Assembly (NCBI GenBank): GCA_035531675.1
Contig: DATKSL010000041.1
Location: forward strand, 62,001 to 126,000
Length of the DNA: 64,000 nt
Reading direction: 5' to 3'
Source of the DNA: JAJPIG01 sp035531675
GTDB lineage: Bacteria > Desulfobacterota > Binatia > Binatales > Binataceae
Shown: positions 15,564-24,332 of the stretch, piece after piece
Layout: every line of letters begins with the position of its first letter
Position numbering within the stretch: the first letter of the stretch is position 1
Translations under genes and position numbers: made by a program
Notes under the pieces: generated by a model
What the model was told of the DNA's origin: nothing
Database searches by the model: none
The model's input: the letters and a program-made list of their open reading frames with translations, nothing else

Positions 15564-15692
15564 CTCGCGCCGTCCCCTCCTGTTTACCGATGGCGACGAC
15601 CTAACTTGCAGGGCCTTTGCCACACGCTTAGGGTGGAGGGATGGCGGCGCCGTCAGCGACGGGCCGGCGACGGTTGAAGAAGATGATTTGCG

Positions 15693-16199
15693 ATGCCTGA
15701 GCTACCGGTAATCAAACGGCTGCGCAAGGAGCTGGAGACGCTCAAGCGCGAGCTGACCGTCGAGCTGCCCAAGGAGCTGGAGCGCGCCCGCGCCCACGGC
15801 GATCTGTCGGAAAACGCCGAATGGGCGATGGCCAAGCAGCGCCAGGAATTCCTGCGCGCCCGGGTCTCCAACCTCGAGGCCCGCATCGCCGAGCTCTCGA
15901 TGATCAATCTCGATTCCATCCCGCACGACACGGTCGGCCTCGGCAGCCGGGTCGAGCTCGAGGATCTCGACGAGGGCAACCATATCGCCTACGAGATCGT
16001 GGTGCCCGAAGAGGTCGACGGCTCGCTTAACCGCATCTCGCTGTCCTCGCCGCTGGGCCGCGCGCTGCTGGGCAAGGCCGGCGACGACGATATCGAGGTC
16101 CAGACGCCCAAGGGCAAGCGCTCCTACCTGATCCGCAAGCTGGTCACGATCCACGAGCTGCTGGTCGTCGCCGACAGCAACGGCGAACGCCAGAGCTGA
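15693..16199 (+). CDS. greA: Transcription elongation factor GreA
   Basis: Rescues backtracked RNA polymerase by stimulating transcript cleavage. The 168-residue protein has the N-terminal coiled coil (LKRELTVELPKELERARAHGDLSENAEWAMAK), whose GDLSENAEW tip carries the acidic residues that act in the polymerase secondary channel. The C-terminal FKBP-like domain follows (ISLSSPLGRALLGKAGDD). The coiled coil reads LPKELERARAHGD, as in GreA rather than GreB. Confidence 0.93.
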   Translation: MPELPVIKRLRKELETLKRELTVELPKELERARAHGDLSENAEWAMAKQRQEFLRARVSNLEARIAELSMINLDSIPHDTVGLGSRVELEDLDEGNHIAYEIVVPEEVDGSLNRISLSSPLGRALLGKAGDDDIEVQTPKGKRSYLIRKLVTIHELLVVADSNGERQS

Positions 16200-16222
16200 G
16201 CGTCGCTCGACGGCGTCCCCCC

Positions 16223-18013
16223 TCAATCCCGGTACATCGCCTCGATCTGTTCGCGATAGTGCGCCATCACCACCCGCCGGCGCAGCTTGAGGGTCGGCGT
16301 GAGTTCACCGTTGTCCTGCGAGAACGGATCGGCGATGAGCGTGAAGGCGGAGATCGCCTCGAAATCGGCCAGCGTGCGGTTGAACTCGCGGATCCGGCGT
16401 TGGAACAGCGCTTTGAGGGCCTTTTCGTTGATCAGATCCGCGGGCGGTTTCGCTGCTATCCCGTCGCGCCGAAGCTGCTCGGCGAGCTGCTCGAAATCGG
16501 GCACGATCAGCGCCGCCAGATGCTTGCGCCGATCGCCGACGATGCAGACCTGCGCGATATACGGATCGTTGCTCAGGCGGGTTTCGAGGTTGGCGGGCGA
16601 GACGTTCTTGCCACCCGACAGCACGATGATCTCCTTTTTCCGATCGACGATCGCGATATAGCCGTCGTTGTCGATCCGCGCGATGTCGCCGGTAAGGAGC
16701 CAGCCGTCGCCGTCCAGCGCCTCGCGCGTTTCATCCTCGCGCCCGAAGTAGCCCTTCATCACGTTCGGCCCGTGCACCAGCAATTCACCGTCGCCGGCGG
16801 TCTTGACCTCGACGTTGACCAGCGGCCGCCCGACGGTGCCGATACGCGTGCGTCCCGGCAGGTTCACCGATACCACCGGGCCGGCCTCGGTGAGTCCGTA
16901 GCCTTCATAGATCGGCACTTCGGCGGCGGACAGGAACTCGAAGATTTCGACCGGCAGCGGCGCGCCGCCCGAGATCAGGTAGCGCATGCGATCGCCGAAG
17001 ATCGCTCGAATGCGGCCGAACACCAGGCGCCGGAACAATGCCATCGCGAGTGCCAGATGCGGCGGGACCGTGGCCCCGCGATGGCGGTACGCGGCGGCCC
17101 GTTTGCCGATTCCAAGCGCGCTGTGGAACAGCCGGCGGCGCGCTCCCGAAGCCTCGTCGACGGACCGCATCACGCGGTTGTAGACCACCTCGAGCAGGCG
17201 CGGCACGACCAGGAAGACCGTCGGGCGAATCGATTGCAGGTCCTGCGCGATTTGCGACAGCCCCTCGGCGTAGGCGATCGTCCCGCCGCACATCGTGACC
17301 GTGTAGTAGCCGGCCGTGCGTTCGAAGGAGTGGGCGATCGGCAGAAACGACAGCACCACGTCGCGCTGGTCGAGCTCCAGCGCGTTCAGCGAGCCCTCGC
17401 AATTGCCGATCAGGTTGCCGTGGGTGAGCATCGCACCCTTGCTCGGGCCGGTGGTGCCGGAAGTGTAGATGAGGGTGGCGAGGTCTTCGCGGCGGCCGTC
17501 GATCGCGGCCATCGGCGACGCTGCGCTCATCGCGGCCAGGGTCGCGACCGGCGGCGCCGCGGCGCCGGTTTCCGGGGCGGCCTCGGAATCGAGCATCACA
17601 ATCCGCTCGAGTTTAGGGATCGACGGCGCCAGCGCGAGGATTTTTCTGAGCGACTCGGCGCCCTTGACGGCAATCAGCCGCGCGCCGGAATCATTGAGGA
17701 CGTGGGCGGTCTCCTCGGCGGCGATAGTCGTATAAAGCGGCACCACCACGCCGCCCATCCCCAGCACCGCCTGGTCGGCGATCACCCATTGCGGTGAGTT
17801 CTCGGCCAGAATCGCGACCCGATCGCCGGGCTTGATTCCCGCTCCGACCAGGCCCGCGCGCAGCCGCGACGCCGCCGCGCCGATTTCGTTCCACGAGTAG
17901 CCGCGCCAGGCCTTGCCGGCCCTCTCCTTGAGTAGGATATGGTCGCCGAATCTGCCGACCCTTTCCTCGAAGGCGAGGGCCAGGGTTTGGTCGTTCAGCG
18001 TTACGCGTCGCAC
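16223..18013 (-). CDS. Long-chain fatty acid--CoA ligase (AMP-forming)
   Basis: Activates fatty acids to acyl-CoA via acyl-adenylate. It has 596 residues. The ATP-binding P-loop-like motif is LIYTSGTTGPSKGAMLTHGN. The motif YEGYGLTEAGPV and the hinge GWLLTGDIARIDNDGYIAIVDRKKEIIVLSGGKNVSP identify the FadD/FAA-type long-chain branch. The C-terminal part includes KALFQRRIREFNRTLADFE, common to the bacterial AMP-dependent synthetases of this size. It is convergent with greA (24 bp apart). Confidence 0.92.
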   Translation of the reverse strand: MRRVTLNDQTLALAFEERVGRFGDHILLKERAGKAWRGYSWNEIGAAASRLRAGLVGAGIKPGDRVAILAENSPQWVIADQAVLGMGGVVVPLYTTIAAEETAHVLNDSGARLIAVKGAESLRKILALAPSIPKLERIVMLDSEAAPETGAAAPPVATLAAMSAASPMAAIDGRREDLATLIYTSGTTGPSKGAMLTHGNLIGNCEGSLNALELDQRDVVLSFLPIAHSFERTAGYYTVTMCGGTIAYAEGLSQIAQDLQSIRPTVFLVVPRLLEVVYNRVMRSVDEASGARRRLFHSALGIGKRAAAYRHRGATVPPHLALAMALFRRLVFGRIRAIFGDRMRYLISGGAPLPVEIFEFLSAAEVPIYEGYGLTEAGPVVSVNLPGRTRIGTVGRPLVNVEVKTAGDGELLVHGPNVMKGYFGREDETREALDGDGWLLTGDIARIDNDGYIAIVDRKKEIIVLSGGKNVSPANLETRLSNDPYIAQVCIVGDRRKHLAALIVPDFEQLAEQLRRDGIAAKPPADLINEKALKALFQRRIREFNRTLADFEAISAFTLIADPFSQDNGELTPTLKLRRRVVMAHYREQIEAMYRD

Positions 18014-18213
18014 GATACAGATACTCCCGCTTCCATTAGGCGAACTTCAAATTGATCGCTTTCAGTAGCAAAATCACTTCAGGATTGATATCGTCTTCGG
18101 CGATTCGGTGGCGATGCGATAGAGCCGAAACCGGCGCCCGGGGGATTCATGGCGAATCACCGGGATCACGACGACCGGAGCTAGCGCCGACGCCAACCAG
18201 GACGACACCAGAA

Positions 18214-19236
18214 GTGATCGACGATAGTTTTCCGCCCGTTACGGCGGCCTCGAACCGCTCGCGCGGCCTCCATCGGTGGGCGCTGTTGGCCGCCATCATG
18301 ACCTTTATCCTGATCTTTGTGGGCGGCCTTGTCACGACCACGGGCTCGGGCCTGTCGGTACCCGATTGGCCGCTGGCCTTCGGCAAGCTGGTGCCGCCAC
18401 ACTGGGTCGGCGGTATCCGCTTCGAGTACAGCCATCGGGTGGCGGCGGGGACGGTCACGATTCTGACCTTCTCGCTGGCCGTCTGGGCCTGGATGGCTGA
18501 GGCGCGGCGCTGGGTCAGGAACCTGGCCCTGGCGGCCTGCGGATTAGTAATCGCGCAGGCGCTGCTCGGCGCGATGAACGTGCTGTTCCGGTTGCCGCTG
18601 CCGGTGACGGTCGCCCACGCCGCCATCGCACCCGCGTTTTTCTGCCTGATGGTGGGACTCGCGATGTTCACCAATCCGAGCTGGGATGCGATGCTGCCGG
18701 CACGTACCGCCGACCGCGCGCGCCCGACGCTCAGGACTCTCACCGTGCTCACCGTCGCCGCCGTCTACCTGCAGATAATTATTGGCGCGTTGATGCGGAA
18801 CATGGGCGCGGGGCTGGCGATTCCCGATTTTCCGCTGAACTATGGACACCTGGTGCCGCCCGGCTGGAGCGCTCCAATCGCGGTGAATTTCGCGCATCGA
18901 TGCGGCGCGCTGGTGGTCACGATTCTGGTGGTGTGGACCGTCGCCCGCATCGCCCGGCGCCATCGCGATGAGCCGCGCCTGATGCGGCCCGCGATCGGCC
19001 TGCTGACCCTGCTGGCGATACAAATCACGCTCGGGGCGCTGACTATCTGGACCCGCCGCGCGATGCTTCCGACCACCGCTCACGTGGCGGTCGGCGCGGG
19101 CGTGCTGGCGACCGCGTTCTTCCTGTCGATTCGGGTCGCCCGCCTGACGCGCGTTGCCGATGCGGCCCAGGCGCCGGCGGCACAGCCTGACTATGCGCGC
19201 GACCGCACGGTCGCCGGCCGCGGGGTGGCATCATGA
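18214..19236 (+). CDS. ctaA: Heme A synthase (COX15/CtaA)
   Basis: Converts heme O to heme A for aa3-type cytochrome oxidases in the inner membrane. The 340 residues form about eight membrane helices, made of two similar halves. Each half has a GSGLSVPDWPLAFGKLVPPHW or GAGLAIPDFPLNYGHLVPPGW loop and the heme-ligand histidines (EYSHR, FAHRCGA, TVAHAAIAP, TTAHVAVGAG). The start GTG 18214 is chosen from the family length; an upstream in-frame stretch has no membrane features. The stop overlaps the ctaB start (ATGA). Confidence 0.93.
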   Translation: MIDDSFPPVTAASNRSRGLHRWALLAAIMTFILIFVGGLVTTTGSGLSVPDWPLAFGKLVPPHWVGGIRFEYSHRVAAGTVTILTFSLAVWAWMAEARRWVRNLALAACGLVIAQALLGAMNVLFRLPLPVTVAHAAIAPAFFCLMVGLAMFTNPSWDAMLPARTADRARPTLRTLTVLTVAAVYLQIIIGALMRNMGAGLAIPDFPLNYGHLVPPGWSAPIAVNFAHRCGALVVTILVVWTVARIARRHRDEPRLMRPAIGLLTLLAIQITLGALTIWTRRAMLPTTAHVAVGAGVLATAFFLSIRVARLTRVADAAQAPAAQPDYARDRTVAGRGVAS

Positions 19237-20135
19237 GCGCCGAAGCGGCAGCGGTCGCGACCTCGATGGGCGGCGCGCGGCGCCGGCTGGCGGATTATTT
19301 CGCGCTCACCAAGCCGCGCGTGGTTTCGATGGTCCTGGTGACGGCCTTCGCCGGCTATTATCTCGGCGCCGGCGGCGCGATGAACCCGATGCTGGCGCTG
19401 AACCTGTTGATTGGCACTGCGTTCGCGGCGGGCGGCACGCTGGCGCTCAATCAGTACTTCGAGCGCGACCTCGATGCGCTGATGGAACGGACGCGGCGCC
19501 GGCCGCTGCCCGCAGCGCGTTTGCGTCCAATCGAAGGGCTGCTGTTCGGCGTGCTCACGACGGTCGTCGGTCTGTTCTGGCTGATAGTCACGGTCAACTG
19601 GATGTCGGCCGCAGTGATCGCCGCCATCACGGTGCTCTATCTCGGCGCCTACACGCCGCTCAAGCGCGTCTCGTGGGCCTGCAACATTATCGGCGCGGTG
19701 CCGGGCGCGCTGCCGCCGGTGGCGGGCTGGGTGGCGGCGCGATCGACCATCGGGGCCGAACCGATCCTGCTGTTCGCGATCATGTATTTCTGGCAGCTCC
19801 CCCATACGCTGGGGATCGCGCGGCTCTACCGGCGCGACTACGAGGCCGCCGGAATCCACCTTTGCCCGCCCGATGGACCGCGCGGACTGTTCATCAACGC
19901 GCTGATCGTCACCGACTGCGTGATGCTGGTGGCGGTGAGCATGCTGCCGGCGCTGATGGGCTTCGCGGGGCGAATTTACCTGGCCGTCGCGATCGTGCTG
20001 GGCGTCGGGATGCTGGCGTGCGGCTACGGCCTGATTCGCACTCCCGACCGCGCCGCCGCGACGCGCCGCGTCATCATGGCATCGCTGGTCTACCTGCCGG
20101 TGGTCCTGCTGGTGCTGGTGATCGATCGGATCTGA
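19233..20135 (+). CDS. ctaB: Protoheme IX farnesyltransferase (heme O synthase)
   Basis: Attaches a farnesyl group to heme b giving heme O, the substrate of CtaA. The 300-residue polytopic UbiA-family protein has the prenyl-diphosphate site NQYFERDLDALMERTRRRPLP, a second motif YLGAYTPLKRVSWACNIIGAVPGALPP, and LPHTLGIARLYRRDYEAAGI, specific to CyoE/CtaB. It overlaps ctaA by 4 bp, which indicates translational coupling. Confidence 0.95.
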   Translation: MSAEAAAVATSMGGARRRLADYFALTKPRVVSMVLVTAFAGYYLGAGGAMNPMLALNLLIGTAFAAGGTLALNQYFERDLDALMERTRRRPLPAARLRPIEGLLFGVLTTVVGLFWLIVTVNWMSAAVIAAITVLYLGAYTPLKRVSWACNIIGAVPGALPPVAGWVAARSTIGAEPILLFAIMYFWQLPHTLGIARLYRRDYEAAGIHLCPPDGPRGLFINALIVTDCVMLVAVSMLPALMGFAGRIYLAVAIVLGVGMLACGYGLIRTPDRAAATRRVIMASLVYLPVVLLVLVIDRI

Positions 20136-20159
20136 AGATGGGCGCGCGGTGATCGAGGG

Positions 20160-20651
20160 TTGATTTCCTACGCCACACTGCCGCTTCTGAACGCTGTGTT
20201 CAACAGCATCGCGGCGGTGCTGCTGGTGGCTGGATTGATCTTCATCCGGCGCGGCGCGGTGCGAGCCCATCGCGCCTGCATGCTGTCCGCGGTGGGCGTC
20301 TCGGTCGCGTTCCTGATTTCGTACATCACTTATCACGCGCATGCCGGCGACGTGCGGTTCCTTGGCCGCGGCCTGATTCGCCCGGTCTATTTCACGATTC
20401 TGATTACGCACGTCACGCTCGCCTTCGTGATCGTTCCGCTGGTGATTATCACGCTGTGGCGCGCGCTCGCCGGCCGCTTCGGCGCCCACCGTGCGATTGC
20501 GCGCTGGACCTGGCCAATCTGGATGTACGTCTCGGTGACCGGCGTAATCGTCTACCTGATGGTCTACCGGATCTATCCGCATTCGCCGATCGCGCAGGCA
20601 CCGGCAGCCCGCGTGGTCGCCGCCTCGTCAGCTTCGACTCCTGCCCGCTGA
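20160..20651 (+). CDS. DUF420-family membrane protein (cytochrome-oxidase assembly-associated)
   Basis: The 163-residue protein has four membrane segments and conserved histidines (RRGAVRAHRACM, SYITYHAHAGD, ITHVTLAF). This is the pattern of DUF420 proteins, which cluster with heme A and cytochrome c oxidase genes; a member called CtaM is needed for oxidase activity in some Firmicutes. It follows ctaB by 24 bp. The TTG start is forced by the frame and lies directly after GAGGG, so translation may depend on coupling. Confidence 0.85.
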   Translation: MISYATLPLLNAVFNSIAAVLLVAGLIFIRRGAVRAHRACMLSAVGVSVAFLISYITYHAHAGDVRFLGRGLIRPVYFTILITHVTLAFVIVPLVIITLWRALAGRFGAHRAIARWTWPIWMYVSVTGVIVYLMVYRIYPHSPIAQAPAARVVAASSASTPAR

Positions 20652-20756
20652 TCGTCAGGCTGCGGCGCGTTAGGCGCTGGCGCCGCAGCTCTGGTAGCAT
20701 CCGCCCCGCATCGGTCGTGGGGGAAACGACCGCCAGCTCGCTGTGGGGTGTCGAAC

Positions 20757-22016
20757 ATGACGGGGACCAACGCAACGGAAGCGTCGTCTTACCGATGGCT
20801 CGTTGAAGCGCTGCTCGTGCTGCTGCTGATCGCGCAGGCGGTCGCGTGGATGTCGCCGGCGCCGATCCTGGCTCCGATTATCCATCATCTTCGCATCGGG
20901 CTCGGCGCCGGCGGCCTGCTGATCTCGATCGTCCCGGCCTGCATCGTGATTTTCTCGCTGGTCGGCGGCGTGGTCTCCGAGCGGCTCGGCGCGGTGCGCA
21001 CCGGCATCGTCGGTGCGTGGGCGATGACGGTCGGGCTGGTGCTGAGCGGCTATACCGACAGCTTCATCCCGCTGCTGGGGTGCCGCGTGCTGATGGGCCT
21101 CGGCTATGGCGTCCTGCTGGCGCCGATCGCGACGCTGGTGATGGGCTGGTTTCCGCCGCGGGAATGGGCCTACGTCAATATCGCGAATTCGATCGCGCCG
21201 TTCGCCGGGCTGACGCTGGTGTTTGCCATCATGCCGCTGATCTATGCCGCCACCGGCAAGCACTGGGCGACCTCGATGTTGTACGCCGGACTCGGCGTCG
21301 GTGCGATCGCGATCCTGTGGAGCGTGCTCGGCCGCGAGCCGCGTCGCGCCGGCGCGCAGGGCGAAGCGGGCGGCCATGGCGGCGGAGTCAGCGGCTCCTC
21401 GCTGCCTGAGGTGATCGGGATGCGCGGCGTCAGGCTGGTGGGCGTCGCGCTGTTCGGCAGCCTCTGGACGTTCCAGATCTTCGCCGCCTTCCTGCCGCTC
21501 TATCTGCATGCGACTCACGGCATGTCGCTCGACGAGGCCGACGGGATCGTCGCGATTCTGCCGCTCACGGCGGCGTTTGCTGCGGCCGGAGGCGGATTGG
21601 GCGCGGCCATCACGGGGCTGCGCCGGCCGTTCATGTGGCCGATACAGGCGCTGATGTTCGTCGGTGCGCTCGGCGCAGTCAGCTTTCACGATCCGACTGC
21701 GATCCGGCTGTCGATGGTCGCCTTCGGGGCCGGCACTTCCGGACCGCTCAGCGGAATTCTCACCACCATGATGGAGCTGCCGGGAATGACGCCGGTGAAG
21801 ATGGGCGGCGCGTACGGCGTGGTCTGGGCGATGGGCTTTCTGGGGGCGTTCGTTTCGCCATTTCTCGGCGGCGCGATCGCGGGCTACATCGGGCTGCTGC
21901 CGGTGTTGATGATGTTTACCGTCTTCGCGTTACTCGCGACGCTGGCCCTCTACCTGCTGCCCGAGACCGGACCCGGCCGCCGCCGCGTCGAGGTATCAGC
22001 GGTCGGCCAGGCCTGA
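20757..22016 (+). CDS. MFS transporter
   Basis: The 419-residue protein of the major facilitator superfamily has about 12 hydrophobic helices. The motif GGVVSERLGAVRTGIVG after helix 2 is the MFS loop 2-3 signature, and FPPREWAYVNIANSIAPFAGL lies in helix 5. Its substrate is unknown; NarK/CynX-like carriers share the general look. ATG 20757 is preferred over GTG 20748. The 3' end overlaps the convergent membrane-protein gene by 67 bp. Confidence 0.87.
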   Translation: MTGTNATEASSYRWLVEALLVLLLIAQAVAWMSPAPILAPIIHHLRIGLGAGGLLISIVPACIVIFSLVGGVVSERLGAVRTGIVGAWAMTVGLVLSGYTDSFIPLLGCRVLMGLGYGVLLAPIATLVMGWFPPREWAYVNIANSIAPFAGLTLVFAIMPLIYAATGKHWATSMLYAGLGVGAIAILWSVLGREPRRAGAQGEAGGHGGGVSGSSLPEVIGMRGVRLVGVALFGSLWTFQIFAAFLPLYLHATHGMSLDEADGIVAILPLTAAFAAAGGGLGAAITGLRRPFMWPIQALMFVGALGAVSFHDPTAIRLSMVAFGAGTSGPLSGILTTMMELPGMTPVKMGGAYGVVWAMGFLGAFVSPFLGGAIAGYIGLLPVLMMFTVFALLATLALYLLPETGPGRRRVEVSAVGQA

Positions 22017-24160
22017 TGCTCCGCGCCCGCAGCGCCGAGGAATGGCGTGATCAACTCGGGCGGCGGTGACGACCTGAGTTGCTCGGCGGCCGCAACGAGG
22101 CGGGTGCGATCGAAGATCAGGAGCAGCGGCTTGACGAGGTCGCGCTGAGGCTTTGAAGCCGGCGTCCATCGGACCGGCGCCGGGTAAAATATCTCGACCG
22201 CCTGATCGCGATAGCGATCGATCAGAGGCTTTACCGCTGGGTACGAGCCTGCCACCGCGATGCCAATTTTGCCCTTGTCAGCGCTGAACGCACCCCAGTC
22301 CTGGTAGGCGTCCGGCGCCGTGTCGATCAGCCAGTCAGCCGGCAACAGGCCCTGCTGCTTGAGGACCGACGGCGATAACTGCGCCGGGTTGTGGCCGGCC
22401 GCCAGGTATTTGGCAACCGCCTCCAGGATCGTGTCGCAGCGGATGGAAACCGCGCGCGTCTCGAGATAGACGGGGCTCAGTTTTCCGTAAGCGGCGAAAG
22501 CCTCGGGTGGGATCTTATAGACGCTGAAACCGTCGCGGCGCGAAGGCGGTATGCCGAGGCTCTCCAGAACCCGCCGCCAAACCGGAAACAGCGGCGCTTG
22601 CCGATCCACGACCACCGCCTGTACTCCGAAGCGCGCGAGATATGCCTTGAGCTGGTCGCCTGCCTCGGGCAGGTCGACCCCGCCATAGAAGAACTGTAAC
22701 ACGGGCACGAACGGCCACGGCCCGGTGTAGCCGCCCGCCATGCGGAAGTACATATCGGTGCGCGCCTGCCAGTACATCGAGGAACCCCGCTGCCCGAACG
22801 GCAGCACCAGTACAAGCTCGTGCGGCTTGAGTTCCGTACGATAGGCGCCGCCGCGTGCGAAAAACGCCGGCAACTCGAGCGGACTTGTCCAGAACGACGC
22901 GTGTGGATTCGGAAACAGCGAGATCGCGATCGCGACTGCCGCCAGCGATCTGGTCGCTGCCGAGCGTGCGCCGCCCGCAAACCACAGTGCGCCGATGATC
23001 GCGATTACCAGGTCGGCGTAGATCATGAAGCGCGCCGGCAGCGCGCTCGAGATGAGCGGCAGCTTCAGCATCAGCGCCCACGGCAGCGAAAACGTCTCCC
23101 GTCCCATGATGCGCAGTGCGGGGCCCAGCGCCGCGAGCAGCAGGATCAGCAGCAGCAGGATCAGAAACTTCCCCGCCGGTGTTGCCCAGTTGCGGCGGCG
23201 GAAATCCTCGGCCAGAACAATCAGCGGGATGCCCAGATAGGCGCCGGTTTCCTGAACGTAGCCGCCGAAGCTGGCGGCGATTGCCGCGGCCGGATGCGCC
23301 GCACCGATCCAGGCGGTAGTGGTCGGGATTACGAAGTTCAGGAGATCGGCGGAATAGCGCCCGGGATCCCATAGCGGCGCATGCGGGATGCCGCGGGCAA
23401 ACAGGAAATAGAAATAGGGCGACAGGAGCGCGATCGAGATCGCGTAGGCAACCGCGGTCGGCGCAATCAGGCCGGCGATTCTGGAGCGGGTCTCCGCATC
23501 GAACAACCAGATCGCCAGCAGTATCGCGACCGCGCCGAATACCGTGATGGTGGCGAACAACTCGACCGCGCAAAGAAACTCGATTACCACCATCAACGCC
23601 AGCATCGCCGCATAGCGCCGGGCCGAGATCTCGCCCGCGATCCGTCGCAGCGCAATGATCGCGATTAGAGGTATCGGGAAGACCGCGAGCAGGCTCAAAT
23701 GACCCAGTGCGCGGCCGAGCATGTAGGGCGAAAAGCCGAACAGGTAGCCGCCCAGTATCGAAGGCCAGAAAGCATGGGTCAGTCGGCGACATAGTATGAA
23801 GGCGCATAACGCCGCCGCCGGCATCGCGACCGTCACCAGCGTGTTGTAGGCGGTTATCAGGCCGAAGGCGCTTTGAATCGGCGCCGAGACCATCGCCAGC
23901 AACGGCACGCAGGTAGTCCAGGCCAGATTGACTCCCATCGGCGCCCACACCATGTGGGTCCAGAACGGGTTGAGCCGATGCGCAATCGCGTACGGCCACC
24001 ATTTCAGGAACCACATCAGCATCGGCGGATCGGTGCCGGTGCCGAGGTATTGCGGGACGCGCGCGCCAATCAGGCCGCGGTCGAGCAGCGCTATCGCAAT
24101 CGCAAGGTAGATGGCAAAGGCGACCAGGGATTGGGCGCGGCGATCGGATAAACGAGTCAA
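21950..24160 (-). CDS. Large polytopic membrane protein, GT-C glycosyltransferase-like
   Basis: The 736-residue protein has roughly 11-12 membrane helices in the first two thirds and a soluble C-terminal third. The first loop, TDPPMLMWFLKWWPYAIAHRLNPFW, resembles the GT-C fold's acidic luminal loop, and GFSPYMLGRALGHLSLLAVFP is common in similar uncharacterised bacterial membrane proteins. The likely role is polyprenyl-phosphate-dependent sugar transfer to an envelope molecule, but no substrate can be named. It stands alone and convergent to the MFS gene. No clear ribosome-binding site is seen before ATG 24160. Confidence 0.7.
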   Translation of the reverse strand: MTRLSDRRAQSLVAFAIYLAIAIALLDRGLIGARVPQYLGTGTDPPMLMWFLKWWPYAIAHRLNPFWTHMVWAPMGVNLAWTTCVPLLAMVSAPIQSAFGLITAYNTLVTVAMPAAALCAFILCRRLTHAFWPSILGGYLFGFSPYMLGRALGHLSLLAVFPIPLIAIIALRRIAGEISARRYAAMLALMVVIEFLCAVELFATITVFGAVAILLAIWLFDAETRSRIAGLIAPTAVAYAISIALLSPYFYFLFARGIPHAPLWDPGRYSADLLNFVIPTTTAWIGAAHPAAAIAASFGGYVQETGAYLGIPLIVLAEDFRRRNWATPAGKFLILLLLILLLAALGPALRIMGRETFSLPWALMLKLPLISSALPARFMIYADLVIAIIGALWFAGGARSAATRSLAAVAIAISLFPNPHASFWTSPLELPAFFARGGAYRTELKPHELVLVLPFGQRGSSMYWQARTDMYFRMAGGYTGPWPFVPVLQFFYGGVDLPEAGDQLKAYLARFGVQAVVVDRQAPLFPVWRRVLESLGIPPSRRDGFSVYKIPPEAFAAYGKLSPVYLETRAVSIRCDTILEAVAKYLAAGHNPAQLSPSVLKQQGLLPADWLIDTAPDAYQDWGAFSADKGKIGIAVAGSYPAVKPLIDRYRDQAVEIFYPAPVRWTPASKPQRDLVKPLLLIFDRTRLVAAAEQLRSSPPPELITPFLGAAGAEHQAWPTADTSTRRRPGPVSGSR

Positions 24161-24332
24161 AGTTGCGGGCCAGCGTAATCGCTGCCGATGCTATTTGCCA
24201 CCGACCAGACGGGCTCGGCGGGCACGCCGGCCGGCGTCCTGATTATCAAACTTGAATACCGAAACCAGCAGCGCTTATACTCGGCCGTGAGCCAACCCCG
24301 AGCGTGCCTCGACCCGGATTTGGAAGGAAGCC

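Noticed and set aside
19191..20582. A 463-codon minus-strand frame across ctaB and DUF420
   Set aside because: It is rich in Arg/His/Asp-Gln with no motifs, and both plus-strand genes are certain.
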